Assembly: GCA_026387335.1 (NCBI GenBank)
Contig: JAPLLX010000006.1
Span: 1 to 44,948 of the forward strand
DNA from: Candidatus Omnitrophota bacterium
GTDB taxonomy: Bacteria; Omnitrophota; Gorgyraeia; Gygaellales; Profunditerraquicolaceae
DNA length: 44,948 nt
Direction of reading: 5' to 3'
Below the pieces are notes generated by a model. It searched no databases. It was given only the letters and a program-made list of their open reading frames with translations, and was not told the DNA's origin. Positions 7,004-17,216 of this stretch are shown here, piece after piece (the stretch's first letter is position 1; the number at the start of each line of letters is the position of its first letter). A program made the translations under genes and the position numbers.

Positions 7004-9630
7004 TAGATGAAATTCCAAAGCAATATAATCCCAAAGAGACAGAGGACAAGTGGTATAAATTTTGGGAAGAGAGCAATTTCTTCGCGGCAAAGCCAAACCC
7101 TGCTAAAAAACCGTTTACAATAGTCATTCCTCCGCCCAATGTAACCGGGATCCTGCATATGGGCCACGCCTTAAACAATACTATTCAGGATATCCTTATT
7201 CGCTACCAAAGAATGCAAGGAAAAGAAACACTTTGGATGCCGGGGACTGACCACGCCGGTATAGCGACTCAAAATGTAGTCGAAAAAGCTATAGCCAAGG
7301 AAGGATTAAAACGTCAGGATTTGGGGCGCGAAAAATTTATTCAGCGTGTCTGGCTCTGGAAAGAGCAATATGGCTCAACCATCATCCGCCAGCTTAAAAA
7401 ACTGGGAGCGTCCTGCGATTGGCCGCGCGAACGCTTTACCATGGATGAGGAGTATTCCAAAGCAGTAAAAAATGCCTTCGTTATTCTTTGGAGAAAGGGA
7501 TTGATTTATCAAGACGATAAAATTATTAACTGGTGCCCGCGCTGCCAAACCGCGCTCTCGGATGAAGAAGCGCCCCACCGCGAACTCCAGGGGAACCTTT
7601 ATTACCTTAGATATCCTTTAAAAGATAATCCGCAGGAATGTGTTGTCGTGGCGACTACGCGGCCGGAAACCCTGCTCGGCGATACTGCGGTTGCGGTTAA
7701 TCCTAAAGATAAACGCTATAAAAAGTTAATCGGGAAAATCTTAATCCTGCCTTTAATCAATCGGGAAATCAAAGTTATCGCGGATAGTATAGTCGATATG
7801 AAATTCGGGACCGGAGCAGTCAAAGTCACGCCTAGCCATGACCCTAATGACTATTCCTTAGGCAAAAAACACCGCCTGGAATTTATCAATGTAATGCATC
7901 CCGACGGCAAGATGAATGAATTTGCCGGAGATTATAAGGATATGGACCGCTTTGAAGCCAGGGAAGTAATACTGGAGGATTTAAAAGAAAAGAAGTTATT
8001 AGAAAAAGTTGAGCCGCATCCCTTAAGTGCCGGGCATTGCTACCGCTGCCATACCATTATTGAACCGTATCTTTCCAGGCAGTGGTTTGTCAAAATGGCC
8101 TCCTTAGCTAAACCGGCGATAGAAGCAGTTAAAAAAGGTAAAATCAAATTCCACCCCCAGCGCTGGACTAAAGTTTACTTAAACTGGATGGAGAATATCC
8201 AGGACTGGTGCATCTCGCGGCAAATCTGGTGGGGCCACCGTATTCCAATATGGTATTGTTTAGATTGTAAAAAGAATACGGCCAGCGTGGAAACACCGCT
8301 AAAGTGCGACGAATGCGGCTGCGTAAACATTAAACAGGATGAGGACGTCTTAGACACCTGGTTTTCCTCCTGGCTCTGGCCTTTTGCCACTTTTAAAAAT
8401 AAAGAAGACCTAAAATATTTTTATCCCACTTCAACTCTGGTCACCGCGCCGGAAATCATTTTTTTCTGGGTAGCCAGAATGATTATGGCCGGCCTGGAAT
8501 TCCAAAAAGATATTCCCTTTAAGGATGTCTATATCCACGGGACAGTTCGCGATATAGAAGGCAAGAAAATGTCCAAGTCTTTAGGGAACATTATTGACCC
8601 CTTAGAGATTACTAATGAATACGGCTGTGATGCCCTGCGTTTTAGCCTTATTTCGATAACAGCGCAGGGACAAGACGTATATCTATCTAAAGAGAGGTTT
8701 GAGCAGGGAAGGAATTTTGCCAATAAGATCTGGAATGCCTCCAGGTTTATTTTGATGAATCTGGATACTTCAGTAATAAAAACCGACCTCTGCGTTTTCT
8801 TTAAAAAAGAGGATTTGAGTTTAGTTAACCGCTGGATATTGAGCAGATTTTATTCAACCCTTAAAAGCGTAGAGAAGTATCTGGATAATTATCAGTTTAA
8901 CGAAGCAGCCAACCTGCTTTACGGGTTCTTCTGGCATGAATTCTGCGACTGGTACCTGGAATTAATCAAATCTGAAATCAAGAATCCGCATAATCAGGTA
9001 GTCATGTATAAAATACTGGAAAAATTCCTACGGGCGCTCCATCCCTTCATGCCTTTTATCACGGAAGAGATATGGCAGAAACTTCCGCACGAAGGTAGTT
9101 CAATTATGCTTACGGCCTGGCCGCACCTGCAAGAGAATATTATTGAACCTAAGATTGAAAATATAATGGAAGAAGCCCTGGAAATCATCACCAATATCAG
9201 GAATATGCGCCTAGGGCTGGAAATCCCCCCTCAAGCGGATAACGTCAGCGTAAAAATATCTGTCCCCGATAAAAATAAAAGAGCCGTGTTAGAGTCTGCT
9301 GCTAACCACATAAAGAATCTGGCCAGATTAAATAAAGTAGAGATTTTAGGCGAATATAAGCGGGCTGAGAGAGAATTTAGCTCGGTATTCAAGGATAAGC
9401 ATATCACTATACCGCTATCCGGAGTTATTGATATTGAAAAACATCAGGAGAAGATAAGCTTAAAGATAGCTAAAGCGGAATCAGATATAAAGTTAAAAGA
9501 AAAGATGCTCTCCGATAAAAACTTTTTAAAACGGGCGCCTCAGGAGATCGTGGAAAAGGAGAGAGAGAAATTAAATAACCTAAAAGATGAGGTGCAAAAA
9601 CTAAAAGGAGTAAAAGATGGCCTTAGGTAA
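7000..9630 (+). CDS. valS: Valyl-tRNA synthetase
   Basis: This class I synthetase charges tRNA-Val. The HIGH-type motif HMGH lies at residues 53-56 within PPPNVTGILHMGHALN, and KMSKS is at 523-527 (EGKKMSKSLGN). The CP1 editing domain with TTRPETLLGDTAVAVNP is present. Cys clusters CYRCH and CLDCKK...CDECGC suggest zinc sites. The C-terminal 70 residues are a charged coiled coil (KISLKIAKAESDIKLKEKM), the ValRS-specific tRNA-binding arm. The 876-residue length is normal. The start overlaps cimA by 4 bases (ATGA), and the 3' end overlaps nadC by 14. Confidence 0.97.
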   Translation: MIDEIPKQYNPKETEDKWYKFWEESNFFAAKPNPAKKPFTIVIPPPNVTGILHMGHALNNTIQDILIRYQRMQGKETLWMPGTDHAGIATQNVVEKAIAKEGLKRQDLGREKFIQRVWLWKEQYGSTIIRQLKKLGASCDWPRERFTMDEEYSKAVKNAFVILWRKGLIYQDDKIINWCPRCQTALSDEEAPHRELQGNLYYLRYPLKDNPQECVVVATTRPETLLGDTAVAVNPKDKRYKKLIGKILILPLINREIKVIADSIVDMKFGTGAVKVTPSHDPNDYSLGKKHRLEFINVMHPDGKMNEFAGDYKDMDRFEAREVILEDLKEKKLLEKVEPHPLSAGHCYRCHTIIEPYLSRQWFVKMASLAKPAIEAVKKGKIKFHPQRWTKVYLNWMENIQDWCISRQIWWGHRIPIWYCLDCKKNTASVETPLKCDECGCVNIKQDEDVLDTWFSSWLWPFATFKNKEDLKYFYPTSTLVTAPEIIFFWVARMIMAGLEFQKDIPFKDVYIHGTVRDIEGKKMSKSLGNIIDPLEITNEYGCDALRFSLISITAQGQDVYLSKERFEQGRNFANKIWNASRFILMNLDTSVIKTDLCVFFKKEDLSLVNRWILSRFYSTLKSVEKYLDNYQFNEAANLLYGFFWHEFCDWYLELIKSEIKNPHNQVVMYKILEKFLRALHPFMPFITEEIWQKLPHEGSSIMLTAWPHLQENIIEPKIENIMEEALEIITNIRNMRLGLEIPPQADNVSVKISVPDKNKRAVLESAANHIKNLARLNKVEILGEYKRAEREFSSVFKDKHITIPLSGVIDIEKHQEKISLKIAKAESDIKLKEKMLSDKNFLKRAPQEIVEKEREKLNNLKDEVQKLKGVKDGLR

Positions 9631-10498
9631 ATATTTTCTTTCTGAAAGCACACCAAAGCTCAACCAGGATAAGCTGGATTACATTGTCCGTCACGCCTTA
9701 ATTGAAGACATCGGAAGGGGCGATATCACTACTCAGCTGACCATCCCCAAAGATAAAACAATCAGCGCGCATATTTTATTCAAGGAAAAGGCGGTCGTTT
9801 GCGGAATGGATGTAGCTGAACATGTTTTTAAGGCAATTGACCCGGCAATTATATTCAAACCTATGGCTGAAGACGGTAAAGAAGTCAGGGCGGGTAAGAT
9901 TATTGCCCGCATTTCAGGCAAAGCCGCCAATATCCTAAGCGCAGAGAGAGTCGCGCTTAACCTCTTAAGCCTGCTTTCCGGCATAGCCACCAAAACCAGA
10001 GAATATGTTGAGCATATCGAGCCTTACAAAGCCAAAATAACGGATACCCGTAAAACTTTTCCGGGTTTAAGAGATCTGCAGAAATACGCCGTGCGCGTCG
10101 GTGGCGGGCATAACCACCGGATGGGCCTGGATGAAATGATCTTAATTAAAGATAACCATATTAAGGTTACTGAAGGTTATGAAAAGCTCCCCAGCGTGCC
10201 CAAAGGTTTTAAAATTGAGGTCGAAGTGCAAAACCTGGACGAATTTAAGCACGCTCTTTATTTTAAGCCGGATGTGATCATGCTGGATAATATGAGCATT
10301 GAAAATATGCAAGAGGCGGTCAAGATCAGAAATAACACCGAATTTAAGAGCCACCATCCTCCTACTATGCTGGAGGCGAGCGGAGGAGTTGATTTTGATT
10401 CGGTGAGAAAAATTGCCGCTATAGGCATCGATATCATCTCTATCGGGGAACTAACGCATTCAATTAAAGCAATTGATATGAGCTTAGAGGTAATCTAA
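9617..10498 (+). CDS. nadC: Nicotinate-nucleotide pyrophosphorylase (quinolinate phosphoribosyltransferase)
   Basis: NadC converts quinolinate and PRPP to nicotinate mononucleotide in de novo NAD synthesis. The substrate-binding core ITDTRKTFPGLR, YAVRVGGGHNHRMGL and LIKDNHI is clear. The usual DTRKTTPGLR reads DTRKTFPGLR here, a substitution next to the substrate-contacting Arg-Lys. The C-terminal phosphate-binding segment LEASGGV and ISIGELTHS is intact. The 293-residue length is normal. AAAGGAG sits 7 bases before ATG and lies inside the end of valS, so the genes overlap by 14 bases. nadA and nadB are not in the window. Confidence 0.95.
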   Translation: MALGKYFLSESTPKLNQDKLDYIVRHALIEDIGRGDITTQLTIPKDKTISAHILFKEKAVVCGMDVAEHVFKAIDPAIIFKPMAEDGKEVRAGKIIARISGKAANILSAERVALNLLSLLSGIATKTREYVEHIEPYKAKITDTRKTFPGLRDLQKYAVRVGGGHNHRMGLDEMILIKDNHIKVTEGYEKLPSVPKGFKIEVEVQNLDEFKHALYFKPDVIMLDNMSIENMQEAVKIRNNTEFKSHHPPTMLEASGGVDFDSVRKIAAIGIDIISIGELTHSIKAIDMSLEVI

Positions 10499-10499
10499 C

Positions 10500-12473
10500 T
10501 TGCCGGATTTTAAGCTTGTCTCAAAGTATAAACCTTGCGGCGACCAGCCCAAGGCGATAAAAGAACTCACCCAAAACATTGCTTCAGGCGAGCGCTACTC
10601 TACACTCTTAGGCGTTACCGGCTCAGGGAAAACTTTTACCCTGGCTAACGCGATAGCCAAACTAAATCTTCCGGTTTTAGTAATCTCGCATAATAAAACT
10701 TTAGCTGCCCAACTTTATTCTGAATTTAAAGAATTCTTTCCGCAGAACGCGGTAGAATATTTTGTAAGTTATTACGATTATTACCAACCCGAGGCCTATA
10801 TACCTTCAACAGATACCTATATCGAAAAAGACGCTTCCATTAACGAGCGGCTGGACCGCCTGCGCCTATCGGCCACTACTTCATTAATGAGCCGCCGGGA
10901 TGTTATTATTGTCGCTTCGGTCTCCTGTATTTATAATCTGGGTGACCCGCAAAGTTACCAGGAAATGCTGGTTTTGTTAGAGCAAGGCCAAGCGCTTAAC
11001 CGCGATGAGTTAATCGCTAAATTCATCCAGATACAATATGAAAGAAACGATTATGAGTTTGTGCGCGGAAGGTTAAGAGTAAGAGGAGATGTGCTGGAGA
11101 TTTTTCCCTCGTATCAGGAAAAGGCAATACGCCTGGAGTTAAATAACGACAAAATCGAAAAAATATCCGAGTTTAACCCGGTTTCGGGCCAAATTATCAG
11201 TCGACTGGAAAAAATCGCGATTTATCCGGCCAAACATTTTATTATTTCACAGGACAAGATCGATACAAGCCTTAACTCCATAAGAAAAGAATTGGAAGAT
11301 CAGCTTAAAATTTTAAAATCTCAAAACAAATTATTAGAGGCTCAGAGGCTGGAATCCCGGACTAAATATGATCTGGAAATGTTAAAAGAAATCGGCTACT
11401 GCCACGGCATAGAAAACTATTCACGCCACCTTTCCGGCAAACCGGCGGGCTCACGCCCCTATTCTTTAATTGATTATTTTCCGGATAAATTCCTTACTGT
11501 TATCGATGAATCGCATGTAAGCATACCTCAAATCCGTGGAATGTATGAAGGGGATAAGGCCAGAAAAGAAGTGCTGGTAAAATATGGTTTCCGCTTACCC
11601 TCATGCTTGGATAACCGCCCCTTAAAGTTCGAAGAGTTCAATAAATTGATAAAACAAGTTGTTTTTGTTTCAGCTACACCCAATGAATATGAAATTAAGC
11701 AAAGCGAAAATAAACTAATCCAGCAGATTATCCGGCCAACCGGTTTAATTGACCCTGAAATCGTCATTCGTCCCTCTGAAGATCAAATCGAAGATTTAAT
11801 CGTAGAGGTTAAAGCGCGCGCCAAACTTAACGAGCGCGTCCTTGTTACTACCCTGACCAAACGCACTGCCGAAGATTTAACTGCCTACTTGGAAGAAAAG
11901 GGGTTAAAAGTAAAATACCTGCACTCGGATATCCAAACCATCGAGCGTTCTACCATTCTTAGGGATTTAAGAAAGAAAAAATTCGACTGCCTTGTGGGAA
12001 TAAATTTGTTAAGAGAGGGGTTGGACTTACCGGAAGTTTCACTTGTCGCAATTCTTGATGCTGACAAAGAAGGATTTCTGCGTTCAGCAACCAGCTTAAT
12101 CCAGGTTTCCGGAAGAGCAGCGCGTAATATCAATGGAAAAGTAATAATGTACGCGGATACGGTTACCGGCTCGATGAAGAAAGCTATTCAAGAAAGCAAC
12201 CGCCGAAGAGTAATACAATTGGAATTTAACAAAACAAACAAAATCAACCCGCGCTCAATCGAAAAAGCCATAAAAGAAGGGATCGAGGACTTAGCTAGCG
12301 CTGAAGAATTCGTAGTCAATCTTACCGGAGAAGCAAGGGATGAATTTGAGTTGCGAAAATATATTTCCGAGCTAGAATATGAGATGGAACTTGCGGCAAG
12401 GAACCTCCAGTTTGAAAAAGCCGCGTTAATCCGGGACAAAATAAAGGAAATGAGAAATGCTACTAGCCATTGA
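10500..12473 (+). CDS. uvrB: UvrABC excinuclease subunit B
   Basis: UvrB verifies DNA damage and recruits UvrC in nucleotide excision repair. Walker A is GVTGSGKT around residues 38-45. The beta-hairpin that probes the duplex is YYDYYQPEAYIP, and the DEAD-like box is VIDESHV. The motif V/VI region includes GINLLREGLDLPEVSLVAILDADKEG (described by its position near residues 498-523) and QVSGRAARN. The C-terminal UVR domain that contacts UvrC is present (ELEYEMELAARNLQFEKAA). The start is TTG at 10500, one base after the nadC stop, because the next residues (MPDFKLVSKY) align with known N-termini. The 657 residues are typical. The 3' end overlaps coaX by 17 bases. Confidence 0.97.
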   Translation: MPDFKLVSKYKPCGDQPKAIKELTQNIASGERYSTLLGVTGSGKTFTLANAIAKLNLPVLVISHNKTLAAQLYSEFKEFFPQNAVEYFVSYYDYYQPEAYIPSTDTYIEKDASINERLDRLRLSATTSLMSRRDVIIVASVSCIYNLGDPQSYQEMLVLLEQGQALNRDELIAKFIQIQYERNDYEFVRGRLRVRGDVLEIFPSYQEKAIRLELNNDKIEKISEFNPVSGQIISRLEKIAIYPAKHFIISQDKIDTSLNSIRKELEDQLKILKSQNKLLEAQRLESRTKYDLEMLKEIGYCHGIENYSRHLSGKPAGSRPYSLIDYFPDKFLTVIDESHVSIPQIRGMYEGDKARKEVLVKYGFRLPSCLDNRPLKFEEFNKLIKQVVFVSATPNEYEIKQSENKLIQQIIRPTGLIDPEIVIRPSEDQIEDLIVEVKARAKLNERVLVTTLTKRTAEDLTAYLEEKGLKVKYLHSDIQTIERSTILRDLRKKKFDCLVGINLLREGLDLPEVSLVAILDADKEGFLRSATSLIQVSGRAARNINGKVIMYADTVTGSMKKAIQESNRRRVIQLEFNKTNKINPRSIEKAIKEGIEDLASAEEFVVNLTGEARDEFELRKYISELEYEMELAARNLQFEKAALIRDKIKEMRNATSH

Positions 12474-13200
12474 TATAGGTAATACCAATATATCATTCGC
12501 TTTATTCGGAAGAGAACGGATTTATAAAATATGGGATATCCCGGTTAAACATTACACTAAAACCCGGCTCCTTAAACATATAAAAGATACCCGGCTAAGC
12601 GCCGCGCTTATCTGCAGCGTCGTTCCTAAAATAACCGGTAGGCTTTGCTCGGATATAAATAACATCACGAATATAAAGCCTAAGGTTATCGGCAAAGATA
12701 TCAAAGTTCCTCTTAAGAATCTCTACCTGAATAAAAAACAGCTTGGGCCTGACCGCCTGACTAACGCCTATGCCGCCAGCCAAATTTACCCTCTTCCAGC
12801 TATAGTAGTTAACTGCGGCACAGCCATAACAATAGATGCTGTATCTAAAAACAAAGAATACCTTGGCGGTTTTATCATTCCGGGACTGTCTTCTTCGCTA
12901 TCCGCATTAAACTTGTCTACGGCGCTCTTACCCAAAGTTAAAATTATCCCGGCGTCAGGCTCAATCGGCAGGAATACCCGGACCTGTATTCTAAACGGAG
13001 TAATTATTGGGAGCGCCGCGGCAGTAGACGCCTTAATTCTAAAGATCCGGCTTAAGGCTGGGGGCAATACCCAGGTCATAGGCACCGGAGGAAATATTGA
13101 TTTGATAAAAAAATTTTCCCGGTATATAATAAAAACAGACAAGGAACTTTTATTAAAAGGTATCTTTCTTCTCTTTAAAAATGCGTTTAAAAACAATTAA
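12457..13200 (+). CDS. coaX: Type III pantothenate kinase
   Basis: CoaX phosphorylates pantothenate, the first step of CoA synthesis, and is the ASKHA-fold type that is insensitive to CoA feedback. The phosphate-1 motif is AIDIGNTNISFALFG at residue 4, the pantothenate-site motif is LGPDRLTNAYAAS, and the phosphate-2 motif is VNCGTAITIDAVS followed by LGGFIIPGL. The 247-residue length is typical. The start lies in the last codons of uvrB, with AAAGGAAATGAGAA upstream serving as ribosome site. The end overlaps the next gene by 20 bases. Together with coaB, panE and panB in this window it covers much of the pantothenate-to-CoA route. Confidence 0.94.
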   Translation: MLLAIDIGNTNISFALFGRERIYKIWDIPVKHYTKTRLLKHIKDTRLSAALICSVVPKITGRLCSDINNITNIKPKVIGKDIKVPLKNLYLNKKQLGPDRLTNAYAASQIYPLPAIVVNCGTAITIDAVSKNKEYLGGFIIPGLSSSLSALNLSTALLPKVKIIPASGSIGRNTRTCILNGVIIGSAAAVDALILKIRLKAGGNTQVIGTGGNIDLIKKFSRYIIKTDKELLLKGIFLLFKNAFKNN

Positions 13201-13807
13201 ATTTATTACCAGCGCTGCATTAGTCATTTTATCTTTTTTGACTGGACAATCCTGCGTCTGCCTTGCCCAAGAAACAGCTGCTCCTGCCCAAGCTGTTGAA
13301 ACCGGAGTATCCCTTGAACAGGCTCTGAAGAATGTCGAAACTCAAAAAGCCAAAGAGCGAAAAGCCCTGGCCCTAAAATACAGCAACCAGCTAAACCTGG
13401 TGCTTGCTAACTGGCTATTCCAGAGAGAAGCTCTGAAAAAATCCCAGCTTAACGCAGCTATTGAACAAGACTGGGATAAACTTTCCGATCGGTACTTTTC
13501 TAGTGTGCATAGCGAATATTATTTAAAAGGATTTAATTACGGTATTTTAAGCAGCGAGATTAAAGAAACTGAATCGCTCACCGCGCCTATAAAAGCCCAG
13601 GTAATAATCAGGGAAAAAATATACGCGGAGCAATACCATAATCCAGATATAAGCGATATTGATCCTTATTGCTTTACCGTTATCAGCTCCATAACGTTAA
13701 ATATGGAACACCGCCAGGATAATTTTGTAATAACCGGTACTGATATTAAAATGCTGTCGAAAGATAATAATGATTACCCTGAAGAACTAAAAAAACTAAG
13801 GTTCTAA
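13181..13807 (+). CDS. Exported protein of unknown function
   Basis: I do not recognise this 208-residue protein. It starts MRLKTIKFITSAALVILS, a signal peptide with a basic n-region and hydrophobic core, probably cleaved after CLAQ or shortly beyond. An Ala/Pro-rich linker follows, then a charged helical stretch (LEQALKNVETQKAKERKAL, about residues 44-90) likely to form a coiled coil, then a mixed C-terminal part. A cysteine in the signal region (QSCVC) does not fit a good lipobox, so a periplasmic rather than lipoprotein fate is favoured. It overlaps coaX by 20 bases and ends 16 bases before the groES promoter, so it closes the valS-nadC-uvrB-coaX run. Confidence 0.7.
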   Translation: MRLKTIKFITSAALVILSFLTGQSCVCLAQETAAPAQAVETGVSLEQALKNVETQKAKERKALALKYSNQLNLVLANWLFQREALKKSQLNAAIEQDWDKLSDRYFSSVHSEYYLKGFNYGILSSEIKETESLTAPIKAQVIIREKIYAEQYHNPDISDIDPYCFTVISSITLNMEHRQDNFVITGTDIKMLSKDNNDYPEELKKLRF

Positions 13808-13823
13808 CTTTTTGTAAAAAAAC

Positions 13824-13851
13824 TTGACAAAATTTTTTTTTTGATTATAAT
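13824..13851 (+). promoter_or_regulatory. Sigma-70-type promoter of groES-groEL
   Basis: TTGACA at 13824-13829 and TATAAT at 13846-13851 are both exact consensus hexamers with a 16-base spacer that is nearly all T/A. The last base of the -10 is the first base of the CIRCE operator, so transcription would begin inside the operator. Confidence 0.88.
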
Positions 13852-13877
13852 TAGCACTCTTAGAGATAAAGTGCTAA
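13851..13877 (+). promoter_or_regulatory. CIRCE operator (HrcA binding site)
   Basis: TTAGCACTC (13851-13859), a 9-base spacer, then AAGTGCTAA (13869-13877). This is the CIRCE consensus TTAGCACTC-N9-GAGTGCTAA with one mismatch in the right arm. It overlaps the -10 and the start site of the groESL promoter, the expected place for HrcA repression. hrcA itself is not in the window. Confidence 0.92.
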
Positions 13878-13905
13878 AATTAACCAAATTTAAAGGAGGG
13901 GAATT

Positions 13906-15863
<1,958 letters not shown>

Positions 15864-15883
15864 TCCCATAAGGTTACCTAACC

Positions 15884-15919
15884 AAAGGGACGGCTCTGAC
15901 AGAGCCGTCCCTTTTTCTT
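15884..15919 (+). terminator. Rho-independent terminator after groEL, built from the GGGACGG palindrome
   Basis: AAAGGGACGGCTCT (15884-15897) and AGAGCCGTCCCTTT (15901-15914) are perfect inverted repeats with a 3-base loop, followed by a T-rich tail. The stem shares GGGACGG/CCGTCCC with the intergenic repeat family at 25780 and 39404, so a repeat copy appears to serve as terminator. Confidence 0.85.
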
Positions 15920-15932
15920 TCTAAAATAATGG

Positions 15933-15961
15933 TTGACAAATCAGCTGCGCTGGTGTAAAAT
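15933..15961 (+). promoter_or_regulatory. Sigma-70-type promoter of guaB3-guaA
   Basis: TTGACA at 15933-15938 and TAAAAT at 15956-15961 with a 17-base spacer, following the groEL terminator. This implies a leader of roughly 88 bases before the GuaB3 start. I see no recognised riboswitch or clear hairpin in that leader; it is A/T rich. Confidence 0.78.
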
Positions 15962-16055
15962 TCACTATCCTTTCGTTAAAATTCAGCAAAAATGAGACAA
16001 AAATTCGTAAATTATTGATAAATAATAACTTACATACTAGAGGAGAGGCTGAAAA

Positions 16056-17216
16056 ATGGCAGAGTGGATAGGTATAGGCAGGCGCGCTCGTAGATGTTAT
16101 GGCTTTGATGAAATTGCCCTGGTTCCCGGGGCCCAAACAGTTAACCCTAACGAAGTTAGTATTTCTCTTGATATAGGCGGAAGAAAATTCAAAGTCCCGA
16201 TTTTAGCCGCGGCTATGGACGGCGTAGTAGATGTTAATTTTGCCGTTGAGATGTCGAATTTAGGCGGTATCGCGGTTTTAAACCTGGACGGCGTCCAAAC
16301 CCGGTATGAAAATCCGGCAAAAGTCCTGGCCGAAATTGCCCAGGCCAGCCCCCAAAAAGCAACCCAGTTAATCCAGTCATTATACACACCGGCCATCCAA
16401 GAAAAACTAATCTTAAAAAGAGTTTCTGAAATAAAGAAGAAAAAAGGCACGGCTGTAGTAAGCTGTATTCCGGCGAATGCCGAAAGATTTTCTAAGCTCG
16501 CTATCTCTGCCGGCGCGGATATCTTTGTCATCCAGTCTACAGTCACTACCACCAGGCACCTATCCAAGGAATATAAAACTTTAGATTTATTTAAATTCTG
16601 TAAAGCCACCAAAATCCCGGTTATTCTGGGTAACTGCGTGACCTACGAAACCACCATTGAACTAATGGAGACCGGGGCCGCGGCCTTGCTTATCGGCGTC
16701 GGCCCGGGAGCAGCTTGCACAACCCGGGGCGTATTAGGCATAGGCGTGCCGCAGGTGACCGCAACCGTTGACGCAGCCGGAGCGCGCGACTTCTATTACA
16801 AAAGAACAGGAAGATATATACCTATTATTACTGACGGCGGAATGAACCGCGGAGGAGATATTTGCAAGGCTTTTGCCTGCGGGGCGGACAGCGTAATGAT
16901 CGGTTCGAGTTTTGCCCGGGCAAAAGAAGCTCCGGGAGGAGGCTATCACTGGGGTATGGCTACTTCCCATATGAATTTGCCGCGCGGCACCCGTATTCAA
17001 GTCGGCACCACCGGCTCTTTAAAAGAAATCCTTTTCGGGCCGGCTAGGGTTGACGACGGCTCGCAGAATTTAATCGGAGCGCTGAAAACCTCCATGGGGT
17101 CATTAGGCGCCTCAAACTTAAAAGAAATGCACGATGTGGAAATTATTATCGCTCCTTCGATCCAGACTGAAGGAAAAATATTCCAGGTCGGCCAACGCGT
17201 AGGAATGGGAAAATGA
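16056..17216 (+). CDS. guaB3: GuaB3-family IMP dehydrogenase-related protein (IMPDH or GMP reductase)
   Basis: The 386-residue protein is an IMPDH/GMPR-type TIM barrel without the CBS pair that canonical IMPDH carries in its middle. The N-terminus IGIGRRARRCYGFDEIALVP and the segments VPILAAAMDGVVD and GYHWGMATSHMNLPRGTRI match the GuaB3 family (TIGR01304 type) of cyanobacteria and actinobacteria, closest to the cyanobacterial form as I recall it. The active-site loop is GVGPGAACTTRGVLGIGVPQ with the catalytic Cys221. A cyanobacterial GuaB3 has been reported to act as GMP reductase, so the reaction direction is open. GAGGAGAGG lies upstream of the ATG. The stop overlaps guaA by 4 bases, placing it in guanine nucleotide metabolism either way. 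Confidence 0.88.
   Translation: MAEWIGIGRRARRCYGFDEIALVPGAQTVNPNEVSISLDIGGRKFKVPILAAAMDGVVDVNFAVEMSNLGGIAVLNLDGVQTRYENPAKVLAEIAQASPQKATQLIQSLYTPAIQEKLILKRVSEIKKKKGTAVVSCIPANAERFSKLAISAGADIFVIQSTVTTTRHLSKEYKTLDLFKFCKATKIPVILGNCVTYETTIELMETGAAALLIGVGPGAACTTRGVLGIGVPQVTATVDAAGARDFYYKRTGRYIPIITDGGMNRGGDICKAFACGADSVMIGSSFARAKEAPGGGYHWGMATSHMNLPRGTRIQVGTTGSLKEILFGPARVDDGSQNLIGALKTSMGSLGASNLKEMHDVEIIIAPSIQTEGKIFQVGQRVGMGK

Noticed and set aside
15968-16055. Purine riboswitch in the guaB3 leader
   Set aside because: The leader is short and A/T rich, without the conserved loop-loop core of a purine or guanidine riboswitch that I could trace.
16097-16612. Open frame of 171 codons on the - strand inside guaB3
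   Set aside because: Antisense shadow of a conserved gene; no motif or start signal.
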